In this document: one piece after another, positions 22,063 to 30,600 of the stretch
How the letters are laid out: every line of letters starts with the position of its first letter
Position numbering within the stretch: the first letter of the stretch is position 1
Origin: a virus
Virus record (IMG/VR): IMGVR_UViG_3300050821_007836
Location: 1 to 64,000 of that record
Length of the DNA: 64,000 bases
Strand: one strand, 5' to 3'
The notes under the pieces: model-generated
Seen by the model: only the letters and a program-made list of their open reading frames with translations
The model's database searches: none
What the model was told of the DNA's origin: nothing
Translations under genes and position numbers: made by a program

Positions 22063-22379
22063 TCGTCTATCACCGCTCCGTATTCCTGAACGAAGGTCTG
22101 CAGCCTTTCTAGTCCTCTTCCACGGGTCTGGGCTATGCCATCCCTGGAGTTCAGATCCGGTCGGGCCGGATTGTGCCTCCGGTTGAACATGCCCTGGCGT
22201 AAGGACGGCTCCGGGAATCCCGACGAGGTCAGGATCTCCCGTTGCGACCGCATCTTCTCCTTCCAGGGAGTGAGGATGTCAGCCTTGTCCTGATAGCGAG
22301 TCACACCGCGGAGTGACTCCTTGAGTATGCGGTTTGCTTCGTCTTCTAATATCCGATGAGTGCCATAATGCATCGTCAT
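22059..22379 (-). CDS. Hypothetical basic protein
   Basis: The product has 106 residues, Arg-rich and mostly helical, with no Cys and no recognised motif (REILTSSGFPEPSLRQGMFNRRHNP). ATG 22379 follows the sigma-like gene's TAA after 1 nt, and its stop overlaps the HTH gene. It could bind DNA or act as an accessory packaging protein, but nothing decides it. Confidence 0.65.
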   Translation of the reverse strand: MTMHYGTHRILEDEANRILKESLRGVTRYQDKADILTPWKEKMRSQREILTSSGFPEPSLRQGMFNRRHNPARPDLNSRDGIAQTRGRGLERLQTFVQEYGAVIDE

Positions 22380-22380
22380 A

Positions 22381-22758
22381 TTATCCAGCCCTCAGATCGA
22401 TACGAACGCTTGGTATCCTCCCCGCCCGAAGATCGGATATCAACTTCTCAAGCCCCTTTGTTGCATACATCGCAACCGGATTCGTAGGTGAGACGCCCAT
22501 GATCTCGGCGGCTCTCTTCTCCAGGACGTTCTGATATAGACACAGGAAGATGGCCTGGTGTTGTCGTCTGGGTAATGTTACCTGAGAATAGACGTAAATA
22601 CGCTCTAAGTCCCAATAGCTGTACTCATGCCCCCGCCAGATGAGGTCCTCGGAGCCACCGGACTCTACGTGAGCCCTAAAGGCCTGCAGGTTGCGGAAAA
22701 GCTCACGCAACACACTGACAGACCAGCCGTCTAGCTCCTCGCCATCATGAGACCCCAA
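22381..22758 (-). CDS. Sigma-70 region 4-like HTH protein
   Basis: The product has 125 residues (start uncertain: TTG 22758 or an internal GTG). The C-terminal half, LPRRQHQAIFLCLYQNV...RAAEIMGVSPTNPV...GLEKL (about residues 62-110), follows the sigma-70 region 4 pattern: LP.RQ, a hydrophobic helix, an EI.G.S turn and a recognition helix ending in a leucine helix. No region 2 is present, so it cannot melt promoters by itself. A phage transcription regulator, anti-sigma-like decoy or terminase-type HTH are options. Confidence 0.6.
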   Translation of the reverse strand: MGSHDGEELDGWSVSVLRELFRNLQAFRAHVESGGSEDLIWRGHEYSYWDLERIYVYSQVTLPRRQHQAIFLCLYQNVLEKRAAEIMGVSPTNPVAMYATKGLEKLISDLRAGRIPSVRIDLRAG

Positions 22759-23059
22759 CCTAGATCACTGAGCGCTGCCTCTCTCTGGCCTGACCATCGG
22801 GGGCCTTCTGTAACGAAGACACAGCGCCCCTTAGAGCACTGTCGGACCCAACAATACCGCTCCAAGCGATGACCGCAAGTACACATCCTGTCTCAGTGCC
22901 AGTCAGACAGGGTTCACCTGAACGCCATTTGAAGGCTGCTAAAGTTGAGGGCTCCGAAGGGGTTACGACGAGCCGGGCAGGAATCCCCCCTTCCCCACCC
23001 GGCCCGTCCCTGGAGTCACAGCCTGGGTCGCCACCTCCTCTGTGCGGCCCAGGCTGGAC
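22759..23059. other. Intergenic region with hairpins and a promoter-like -10
   Basis: 301 bp without a credible gene. It contains CCTGTCT / AGACAGG (22887-22893, 22905-22911), GCCGGG / CCCGGC, and a perfect 9-bp stem CAGCCTGGG / CCCAGGCTG (23019-23027, 23048-23056). On the + strand TGCTAAAGT (-10 at 22940-22945) precedes the last two stems, so a short antisense-direction RNA is possible; its -35 is poor. The last stem may instead end transcripts of the gene at 23060, but no T-run follows. Confidence 0.4.
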
Positions 23060-23740
23060 TTACCGGTGGATGAGCGTATCCCGTAACCTATCCGCGATAC
23101 GTGTCATGGCCCTGACCAAGGCGTCGGCCTTGCGGGAGTAGAAGGTCATCTGGATGGCGAAGTAACGCTCATCCGCAGAGTGAATACGCCCGGTGGCCTC
23201 GCGGTCATTGACGGTGCCAGTCATAGGGGCGTCGAAGCCGATCGAGTAGGTCTCCTCCCACTGGCCCTTGGCGAACATGGCCTCACCCCAGGCGTCGGCC
23301 GCCTTCTGCTCCCAGTCGTAGAGCCGGGTGGCCAGGGTGAACAGGATGGTGTCGCGCTTGTCATGGGTCAACTTCGACCAGTCCTCGATGAAGCTGCCGT
23401 ACTCGTCCTTGGCCCACACGGTCCAGCCGTGGCGGTCCTTCTGGACCTCATCCTCCACGATGAGCGGGGTGCGAACGATGTCGTAGATGTGGGCCAGGAC
23501 CCGGTAGGCGTCTGCGAACTCCAGGACCAGGCGATCCTCGGCCGCCAGCTTGGCCTTGGTCAGGATGATGGCATCCTCGGGCTTCCACTCCGTCCGCATC
23601 CGGGAGAAGCCCGGCGAGCGGAACTTGGTGGTGTGCTCGATATCGGAGTCCAGGGGACTGTCGGCCCCCTTGCCTGCCGCCAGAGCGCTCTCCTGGGCCG
23701 CGGTGAGCCCGCTCTGGCGCTGCTTACCCTGCTGGGCCAT
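23060..23740 (-). CDS. Hypothetical protein, 226 aa
   Basis: ATG 23740 has a Shine-Dalgarno (GAGGGAAG) and is preferred over 23779. The product is helical and rich in Trp, Asp and Lys, with a Gln/Ala/Gly-rich disordered N-terminus followed by a region of predicted helices (LVLEFADAYRVLAHIYDIV...). No metal or nucleotide motif. It overlaps the RuvC gene by 17 nt and is the last of the recombination operon. Function unknown. Confidence 0.7.
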   Translation of the reverse strand: MAQQGKQRQSGLTAAQESALAAGKGADSPLDSDIEHTTKFRSPGFSRMRTEWKPEDAIILTKAKLAAEDRLVLEFADAYRVLAHIYDIVRTPLIVEDEVQKDRHGWTVWAKDEYGSFIEDWSKLTHDKRDTILFTLATRLYDWEQKAADAWGEAMFAKGQWEETYSIGFDAPMTGTVNDREATGRIHSADERYFAIQMTFYSRKADALVRAMTRIADRLRDTLIHR

Positions 23741-24338
23741 CGCTTCCCTCCATGAACAGCAGGCCCAGGCTGAGCGCATCTACCACATGCTCATTCCAGG
23801 GACCCTGGGGTTTCTCGATCTGATGGTAAGTCAGCAGGGCTTCGAGGGCTGCTCTTACCACCTTCTTGTCGGCGTTGCCGTTGCCGGTCCAGCGCTTGGC
23901 CGCCTTCTGACGGCTGACCATGACCGCCTTCACGAAAGGGTTCTCGATGAGGGCCGCCAGTCGGATGCTGTGCGCGCCCAGCAGAGAGGACTCCGGGCGC
24001 GACATGCGCCCGCCGACCGGCGGCGTCTCGAAGGTTACCCAGGTCGGCCGATGTGCCCGGCAGACATCCTGAACCTCCCAGAACAGGTCCATGGCCCGGT
24101 CGAGGACCTTCTCATGGCCCTTGACATCGTCGCGGGCCTTGAGCATGCCGGTGGCCCGGAAGACGACCTGGGGCGTCAGGAAGCCGACGCTCTGGCTGTC
24201 GAGGACCACGTAGCCGGTGTTGGACAGGCTCTGATCGAAGGCCAATAGCACCCCCTTGCGCCGGATGTCAAGCACCGGCAGGGGCTCCATGGGTGAGCCG
24301 TCCGGCTCTCCGATGCGGAACTTCGAAAGGTCGGTCAT
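23724..24338 (-). CDS. ruvC: RuvC-like Holliday-junction resolvase
   Basis: The product has 204 residues. The RNase H fold residues are in place: D35 in LLAFDQSLSNTG, a Glu in VTFETPP, and the C-terminal NEHVVDALSLG with the last acidic pair. RuvC cuts four-way junctions made by RecA or by replication restart; phages use it before packaging. The N-terminal 30 residues are a disordered Gly/Pro-rich addition. It is coupled by ATGA to the small gene at 24335. Confidence 0.85.
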   Translation of the reverse strand: MTDLSKFRIGEPDGSPMEPLPVLDIRRKGVLLAFDQSLSNTGYVVLDSQSVGFLTPQVVFRATGMLKARDDVKGHEKVLDRAMDLFWEVQDVCRAHRPTWVTFETPPVGGRMSRPESSLLGAHSIRLAALIENPFVKAVMVSRQKAAKRWTGNGNADKKVVRAALEALLTYHQIEKPQGPWNEHVVDALSLGLLFMEGSDGPAG

Positions 24339-24523
24339 CGGCTCTTCACGATCAAATCCCCTGGATTGCCTTTGCGGACTACGGCCTCACCCTCCAGCTT
24401 CAACCAAGCAGTCCCGTAATACAGCAAGTCCTGGGCTATGGCTTCGGCCAACTCCCTGACCTGACGCTCCACCACCGGCCGATATCGTATGACCTGTCGT
24501 TTAACCTCCGCTGAGTCAGCCAC
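24335..24523 (-). CDS. Hypothetical protein, 62 aa
   Basis: GTG 24523 overlaps the previous gene by 8 nt and the stop overlaps the RuvC start (ATGA). Helix VKRQVIRYRPVVERQVRELAEAIAQDLLYYG, then two short strands (AVVRKGNPGDLIVKSR). Probably a small partner in the nuclease operon. No family recognised. Confidence 0.6.
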   Translation of the reverse strand: MADSAEVKRQVIRYRPVVERQVRELAEAIAQDLLYYGTAWLKLEGEAVVRKGNPGDLIVKSR

Positions 24524-24710
24524 GATTCTCTAGCTCCAATGCCGCAATCAGACATGCTTCAATCCTCTTGCGAACTTCACCGGGAAGAGTGTGAATCCCA
24601 TCGGTGTACACCTTGATGGCGGGATGCTCATACTCATGCTCACCACTTGAGTGCGGAGAGGTCTGCATGTTCTCCCAGTCAAGCTCCACCCTGATATTGT
24701 ACTGAGTCAT
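24516..24710 (-). CDS. Hypothetical protein, 64 aa
   Basis: ATG 24710 overlaps the Cas4-like gene's stop (ATGA), so the longer frame from 24752 is not used. Mixed composition with a hydrophobic helix at the C-terminus (RKRIEACLIAALELENRG) and an acidic, His-containing middle. No known motif. Confidence 0.6.
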   Translation of the reverse strand: MTQYNIRVELDWENMQTSPHSSGEHEYEHPAIKVYTDGIHTLPGEVRKRIEACLIAALELENRG

Positions 24711-25531
24711 GCGATCCTCAATGCGATCGGGCACACGGTGCGAGCCGGGCACATCTGCTGGATCTTAGTATCGAAGTAGCCACAGCAGGGATCAGGCAGA
24801 TGACCCTCGGCTACCGCTTGGCGGACCCGGCGATACTTCTCCACGATCTGACTGGAGTAACCACGATCGTAAGGCACGCAGATCTCCACCTTGGGATAGG
24901 GGTACTCCACCGAGGTGATCAAGATCCTTTGACGCTTGTAACCGGACATCCTGAGATACTCCATGGCCTGGGCATAGTACTCCGGGGAGGTAGTCTGGAA
25001 CCACAGGATCTTCTCATCGGACATGGGCGGGGCCTTGGGACACTTGCGGAGCTTGGCGTTGACCATGGTCTTGACCTCGAACCCCTCCTCGGCCTCGATG
25101 GGCAGGTCGTCGGGTTCGAGGACCCCGTCCAGGGAGCCGCCGGTCCCAAGCTGAGCGTCCTCGACCCAGTACTCGGCCATGTCATGAGGCGTCTTAGCCT
25201 TGGGGCTCATGACCTTGAGCCAGCCATCGTTGATGCCAATGGTCTGGATGAAGGCATGCCAGAAGTTGCCCTGGGTCACGGCCTGAGTGCCGATGGGATC
25301 CATAGGCTCGTTGATCATCGATCCCGGACGGCTGGCGTACCAGTACAGCAGCCGCTCTGGCCACAACGGATGAGTACTCGGATGGAACCACCCGTCCGGG
25401 ATTCGCCTCTCATACCCGGCCATCGGCACCGTAAACGCCGGGAACTTGGGATCGTAGAGGTAGGTGTTCAGTCGGGGGATGATGACCTCTTGCTGCAGGA
25501 CGCCTTTGAGGACAGTGCCGAACTTTGACAT
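24707..25531 (-). CDS. Cas4/RecB-type PD-(D/E)XK nuclease with C-terminal Cys cluster
   Basis: The product has 274 residues. Motifs in order: a His near residue 92 (NFWHAF), GSLDGVL (D135), the catalytic GFEVKTM with E152-x-K154, and a helix with YAQAMEYL (motif IV-like). The C-terminal Cys cluster (DPCC..., CPARTVCP) may hold a 4Fe-4S centre as in Cas4 and AddB. It is likely a 5'-3' or end-processing exonuclease working with RecA and the resolvases of the same operon. No Cas genes or CRISPR array are nearby, so a CRISPR role is not supported. Confidence 0.8.
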   Translation of the reverse strand: MSKFGTVLKGVLQQEVIIPRLNTYLYDPKFPAFTVPMAGYERRIPDGWFHPSTHPLWPERLLYWYASRPGSMINEPMDPIGTQAVTQGNFWHAFIQTIGINDGWLKVMSPKAKTPHDMAEYWVEDAQLGTGGSLDGVLEPDDLPIEAEEGFEVKTMVNAKLRKCPKAPPMSDEKILWFQTTSPEYYAQAMEYLRMSGYKRQRILITSVEYPYPKVEICVPYDRGYSSQIVEKYRRVRQAVAEGHLPDPCCGYFDTKIQQMCPARTVCPIALRIA

Positions 25532-25953
25532 CAGGCATCCCTGATCTGTTCGTTATGGGCACCGCAGTTGGGGCAGCGTCCTGGCTCCGAGTGTCCATAC
25601 AGGCTGCACAGCCGAGGATCACCTCGTCTCGGCAATGGCTCATAATCGGCGGGTGGGGATTCCCTGCGATAACCGCTCACAGCATCATGGCAACGCTTAC
25701 GCTCCTGCGAGTCATGATCGATGATGGGCTCCCCACAGTTCGGGCAGATACCCGGTGGATAACGACGGGCGTGCTCGTCCCAACCCATCATGATTGCATT
25801 GGCGAACCACCCGATCATCCAGCCCTCGTCAATGAGTTCTCGCTCGTCATTGCTGGCTACGATCTCTCGGGCGATCCGGCACCACTCCTGCGCCCACACC
25901 TGGGCGTCCATGGTGGAATGCAGCTTCTTGGTGACCTCGTAATCAGCGGTCAT
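25531..25953 (-). CDS. Zinc-ribbon hypothetical protein
   Basis: ATG 25953 has a good Shine-Dalgarno (GGAGAG) and follows the nuclease stop by 1 nt; the frame allows 4 residues more. The product has 140 residues with CPNCGEPI near the middle and CPNCGAHN at the C-terminus, two CPxC knuckles able to form zinc ribbons, plus a helical N-terminal half. A DNA- or RNA-binding accessory of the recombination genes is plausible. Confidence 0.7.
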   Translation of the reverse strand: MTADYEVTKKLHSTMDAQVWAQEWCRIAREIVASNDERELIDEGWMIGWFANAIMMGWDEHARRYPPGICPNCGEPIIDHDSQERKRCHDAVSGYRRESPPADYEPLPRRGDPRLCSLYGHSEPGRCPNCGAHNEQIRDA

Positions 25954-25954
25954 A

Positions 25955-26407
25955 TCACTCTCCATTCGCCCACTGCAGCGCTTTGATCACCATGGGATGA
26001 TCCTTGTAACGGGGCAAGCAGTTGGTCATCCCATCCCGGATCCGCTCCAGGCGGCGCTCGGCCTCCTCCAGTAGCTCCAGGGTCTCGATCAGGTCCTCGG
26101 GTTGCATGACCACAAGGTCTACACACTCGGTGAGACGGTGATTCAGGTAGAACCGGATGGGCATGAGGGGTCGGTCGGTCCCGGCCTGCTCGGTGATCTT
26201 GTCCCACATGGCCAGGGAGACCCCGATCGACTTGGCCAAGGTGGACTTGCAGTCCCAGACCCAGCCCAGCCCGAAGCGGTTGGCGCTGCGCCGTCCATCG
26301 CCCTGGTTGGTCAGGTGGTTGCCCGAGCCCGGTGAGCGCACCCCGGAGAACAGCCGGGCGAACCAGGCCTCATGCAGGTCCCCCATGCGATGGTTGAGAT
26401 CCCCCAT
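25955..26407 (-). CDS. Hjc-like PD-(D/E)XK nuclease
   Basis: From ATG 26407 the product has 150 residues. HEAWFARL (E13), SPGSGN (28-31), a later Asp and WDCKST (D52-C-K54) give the E...GSGN...D...DxK order of archaeal Holliday-junction resolvases Hjc/Hje. The DxK Asp-Cys-Lys spacing is one residue tighter than some PD-(D/E)XK members. With RuvC and RecA near, a second junction-cutting enzyme is likely. The start is uncertain between GTG 26410 and ATG 26407. Confidence 0.7.
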   Translation of the reverse strand: MGDLNHRMGDLHEAWFARLFSGVRSPGSGNHLTNQGDGRRSANRFGLGWVWDCKSTLAKSIGVSLAMWDKITEQAGTDRPLMPIRFYLNHRLTECVDLVVMQPEDLIETLELLEEAERRLERIRDGMTNCLPRYKDHPMVIKALQWANGE

Positions 26408-26417
26408 CACCCAGCTT

Positions 26418-27590
26418 TCATAGCGCCTGGCGATGGAACTTCGAACGGAAGAGAGCGTCTCCGTCAATCTCACCAGGCGTCTCTGACGGCCCCTCTACGG
26501 CCTCCAGTTCCCCCTCGAAGGCGAGAGGGACCCCCAGGTCGTCAGTGACCTCTGACGCCCTGGTAGAGAGGATCTGAGCCCGCAGGGCGTCGGTCTCGTC
26601 CTGGTGGGCCTGGAGGTAGGTAGCGACCGCCTTGAGCCCCTGCAGGGGCTTCTCATGACCAGGGAGGGTGTACCAGCTTCCTGCCTTGGTGATGAGTCCG
26701 AGGGTGTCGCCCAGACGTGCCGTCTCGTCATAGACATCAATACCCAGGGGGCCGTGGACCTCGGTGGGGACCGAGACCAGCTTCACCTTAGCAATCCGGC
26801 CCTTGACCCCGCACTTGTTGCGCTCCACCTGGACCCCGATCTCGCGGGCCACCTCGATGGTGTCGCCGTGGCTCTGGGCGGTCATGGCGGGCTCAGCGGT
26901 GTAGCTGAGCTTGAGCCGGGTGGTGGTCTGGAAGCGCAGGGCGTTGCCGCCCGGCCGGGTGGTGCCGTTGCCGCCCCGTCCGGCGGCGCGAATCTCGGAC
27001 CGTAGCTGGTTGATGAGGATGACCACCGGCTTGTGCTGACGGGACTGGGAGGTGGCGGCCTTGACCATGCGGGTGACGATGCGGGCCACCACCGCCACGG
27101 TGGCCTCGTCGGCCTGCTTCTCCATCTCCACCCGGCTGATCATGGAGCCGATGGAATCGACCACCAGCATGGACACGAAGTGCTCGCGCAGGAAGTCGGT
27201 GGTGGCGTCGGCCACGTCCTCGGCGGTGCGCGGCCAGTAGGGCCAGAACCGGTTCAGGTCCACCCCGTGGGCGGTGGCCCAGTCGAGGTCGAGCTTGTTC
27301 TCCATGTCGATGTAGGCCACCATGCGGTCGGGGTACTTGCGCTGGGCCTCGGCCACCGCGATGAGGGCCATGGTGGTCTTACCTACGTCATCCCAGCCGT
27401 ACCACTCGGTCAGGCGGCCCTCGACCAGGCCGCCGGTCCCGAGGGCATAGTCGAGCAGCAGGGAGCCGGTGGAGATCACCCCGTAGGGGGCCTGGGACTC
27501 CGCCCCGGTCCGCAGGCTGCCCTCCCCGTAGCTCTTGTCGAAGCGCTCCTTGAAGGCCTCGATCCCTTTCAATGCTGACTTTCCAGCCAT
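26418..27590 (-). CDS. recA: RecA recombinase
   Basis: The product has 390 residues. It makes the strand-exchange filament. Walker A is GWDDVGKTT (65-73), which differs from the usual GPESSGKTT by W, D, D and V in the loop but keeps Gly, Lys and Thr; the ATP-binding MVAYIDMENKLD and the Walker B-like LVVDSIGSM are intact. A Gln-containing INQLRSEI loop follows, then PGGNALRF at the polymerisation/DNA face. The C-terminus is acidic. Shine-Dalgarno AAAGGAAG precedes the ATG. It is the hub of a recombination block. Confidence 0.93.
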   Translation of the reverse strand: MAGKSALKGIEAFKERFDKSYGEGSLRTGAESQAPYGVISTGSLLLDYALGTGGLVEGRLTEWYGWDDVGKTTMALIAVAEAQRKYPDRMVAYIDMENKLDLDWATAHGVDLNRFWPYWPRTAEDVADATTDFLREHFVSMLVVDSIGSMISRVEMEKQADEATVAVVARIVTRMVKAATSQSRQHKPVVILINQLRSEIRAAGRGGNGTTRPGGNALRFQTTTRLKLSYTAEPAMTAQSHGDTIEVAREIGVQVERNKCGVKGRIAKVKLVSVPTEVHGPLGIDVYDETARLGDTLGLITKAGSWYTLPGHEKPLQGLKAVATYLQAHQDETDALRAQILSTRASEVTDDLGVPLAFEGELEAVEGPSETPGEIDGDALFRSKFHRQAL

Positions 27591-27600
27591 CAGCTTCCTT

Positions 27601-30600
27601 TCACACCGGCATTATAGCCGTGATCTCATAGGTCTCTCGATCCCGAGCCATCTTCTTGTTTATCACTGCTATGACCAATACGCCTTCTCGAAGCATATTC
27701 TTGAGTCCAGCGAAGGTCTTACTCCAGCACACTCCATCGAATATCCCGGTCTGAGCAAAGAGCTTCACCCAGGCATACTCGTTATCGTAACGATCCTTGC
27801 GTCGGTTCACCTTGCTGATGATGGCGGCCACGAAGTACTCACCGAGAGGACCACGGGTGATCTCATCGGCGGTGTGACACATCGCCATGTCCTGTTCAGC
27901 GATGCGATCGAAGGGAGTAGAGGACAGCCAGACCCCCAGGTGCAACATCTCCCGATCCTGGATGTCGGTGGGAGTATAGGGCTCCACGTCGGGGCTCCAC
28001 GGGGGCGGGGCGGTGTAATGGCGGCAGCCCTTGAAGCACTTGGTGGGGAGCGGCTTGGCCTTCTTGGGCTTGCCGGTCTTGGATAGCTCAATCGGCTCGG
28101 AGCCCCAGTCAAAGCGGCAGGGCAGTTGATTGGGTCCAACCAGGCTGGTCTTGGTGGGGTCGATGTAGACGCACTCGGTGGACTCCGGGCTGGATTGGTA
28201 GTCGAGCTTGATCTCTAGCTCATGGCGGTTGGGGTAGATCGAGTCGAAAACCCCCACCGCCGCCAGCAGCTTTATATGCAGTTCGTTGCAGGCTTTCCCG
28301 CGCCGCTCCAGGAAATCCTCGAAGCTGGCGTAAGGCTGGCCGACGATGAGGGCGTCCACCACCGCCTCCCCGATGCCCTTGATGCCGTCCAGGGCGTAGC
28401 GCACCGAGGTGTCGTAGGCGGTGAACCCCTTGCCGGACTCGTTGATGTCGGGCGGGAGCACGGCAAAGTGCATGCGCCGGGCCTCGTTGACGAAGTCGGG
28501 GATGCGGGCCTTGTCCACAGTGGAGAGCACCGAGGTCAGAAACTCCGGGGTGAAGTGGAACTTAAACCAGGCCGTCCAATAGGCTAATACGGCGTAAGCA
28601 TAGGCGTGAGCACGGTTGAAGCTGTACTTAGAAAACTCCGCCATTTGATGCCACAGAACCTCGGCGGCCTCGCGATCCATACCCCTATCCACGCAGGCTG
28701 GGATGAACTTCCTGCCCATGGCATCGACCTGCTCGACCTTCTTCTTGCCGAGCACCTTGCGAACCGCGTCGGCCTCCTCCTCGTCATACCCGGCCAGCAC
28801 CCGGCAGACGTTGATGATGTCCTCCTGGTAGACGATGCAGCCGTAGGTGCGCGACAGCACGTCGGCCAGCCGGGGGTCGGGGACCGACACCTCCTCCAGG
28901 CCGTCCTTGCGCTTGATGTAGGTGCTAGTCAGTCCGGAGTTGGTGGGTCCCGGCCGGACCAGGGTGATCACGTCGGCTAGCTCGTCCAGGTTGGAAGGCT
29001 TGACGCGACGGATGAGCCCGGTGACAGCGGTGGTCTCCAGTTGGAACAGGCCCATGGTGTAGCCGTCCTTGATGCCCTCCCAGACCAGGGGATCGGCGTA
29101 CATCTCCTTGGTCCAGCTATAGAGATCCACCCGGATCCCGTGGCGGCGCTTGTGGATCAGGTCGATGCACTCCTGCAGGGTGTCGAGGGTGCGGAGGGTC
29201 AGGAAGTCGAACTTGAGCAGGTGGAGCTTCTCCAGAGCCTCCATGTCGAAGTCGGAGATCATGTGACCGTCATCGCCCATCCGCATGGGCAGCCAGTCGG
29301 TCAGGGTGTTCTCGGTGGAGATGACCATCCCGGCGGCGTGGCGGCTGTAGCTCTTGAGCCGACCAACCAGCTTGGTGGCCAGATCGAACAGCCAGGGGTA
29401 CTTGGCCACGTAGGGGGCGAAGACCTCCTCGTTAGCCAGGTAGACCACCTCCCAGGACTTGCCCAGACCGGCTGAGTCGGCCTCCTCATCCTCGATGATC
29501 TTGCAGATGGCCTCCAGGTCCAGGAACTCCACCTGACGGCTGTCGGAGGTCTTGTGGACCCGCGCCAGGTTGCGGAAGACGCCCTTGTTCTTGAGCCGGG
29601 TGTGGGTGCCGACCCGGACCACATGCTCCTCGCCCCAGCGCTCGGCCACGTAGGTCTGGATGGGGGTCCGCACCGAGGAGGGCCAGTCCAGGTCGAAGTC
29701 GGGAGGATCCGGGCGGCCTTGGGTCATAAACCGGGCCAGGGGCAGGTCAGCCTCCACCGGGTCGATCTCGATGATGTCGGCCAGGTAGGCCACCAGGCAG
29801 GCCCCACCCGAGCCCCGCGACGGCCCCATGATCCAGCCCTGCTCCTTGGACCACCGGGTGTAGTCAGAGACGATGTCGAAATACCCGCAGAAGGATTTGT
29901 CGATATACATCCGCATTTCCTTCTCGAAACGCTCGATATACACCGCCTCGGAATGGCTCTTTCCTTTGACCTTTCGATCCCAGTTGGCCAGGCAGATGTC
30001 CATGAGCCGGGTGACATCGGCCTGCAGGAGGGTCTGGGTGATCTCCTCGGGGGTCAGGGTCCGAGTCATCTCGGGGGTGGGCTTGGAGAAGATGGGCGGC
30101 CGGGAGGAGGAGGCCACCTGGGCGTTGCAGCGCTCCGCCAGGACCACCGTCTCGTCCAGGGCAGCGGAGACGATGGCTCGGGGGTAGTGGGCCTCCAGGG
30201 CGTTGCATACCTCGGCCCGGTCCATCAGGTGGTAGTCCTGGCCCCCGGCGAAGAGGGTGTTCTCGTCCTGCAGGTCGTCCTTGGTCTGCAGGGCCAGCCA
30301 GGTCTGATGGGTGACCCGGTCATCACGGCAGGGGTAATGCGAATCGACGGCAGCAACGAGCGGGACGCTGAAGCGTTGGGACAGGTCGATGAGGCCCTGG
30401 TTGACCTGGCGCTGTTCGAGGAGTTGGTTGCAGTGGAACTCGATGTAGAGCCGGTCCCCGAAGATGGCCTGCAGCCGGGACAGGTTGCGGACGGCTAGCT
30501 CTTCGTCGTCGGCCAGGAGGGGGACCGACAGGGGGCCGCGCAGGCAGGCGGTGGAGGCCATGACCCCGGCGTTGAGGCGCTCCAGGATCTCCCAGTCCAG

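Noticed and set aside
24707-25531. CRISPR-associated Cas4
   Set aside because: No CRISPR array or other cas genes in the window; a phage recombination nuclease fits better.
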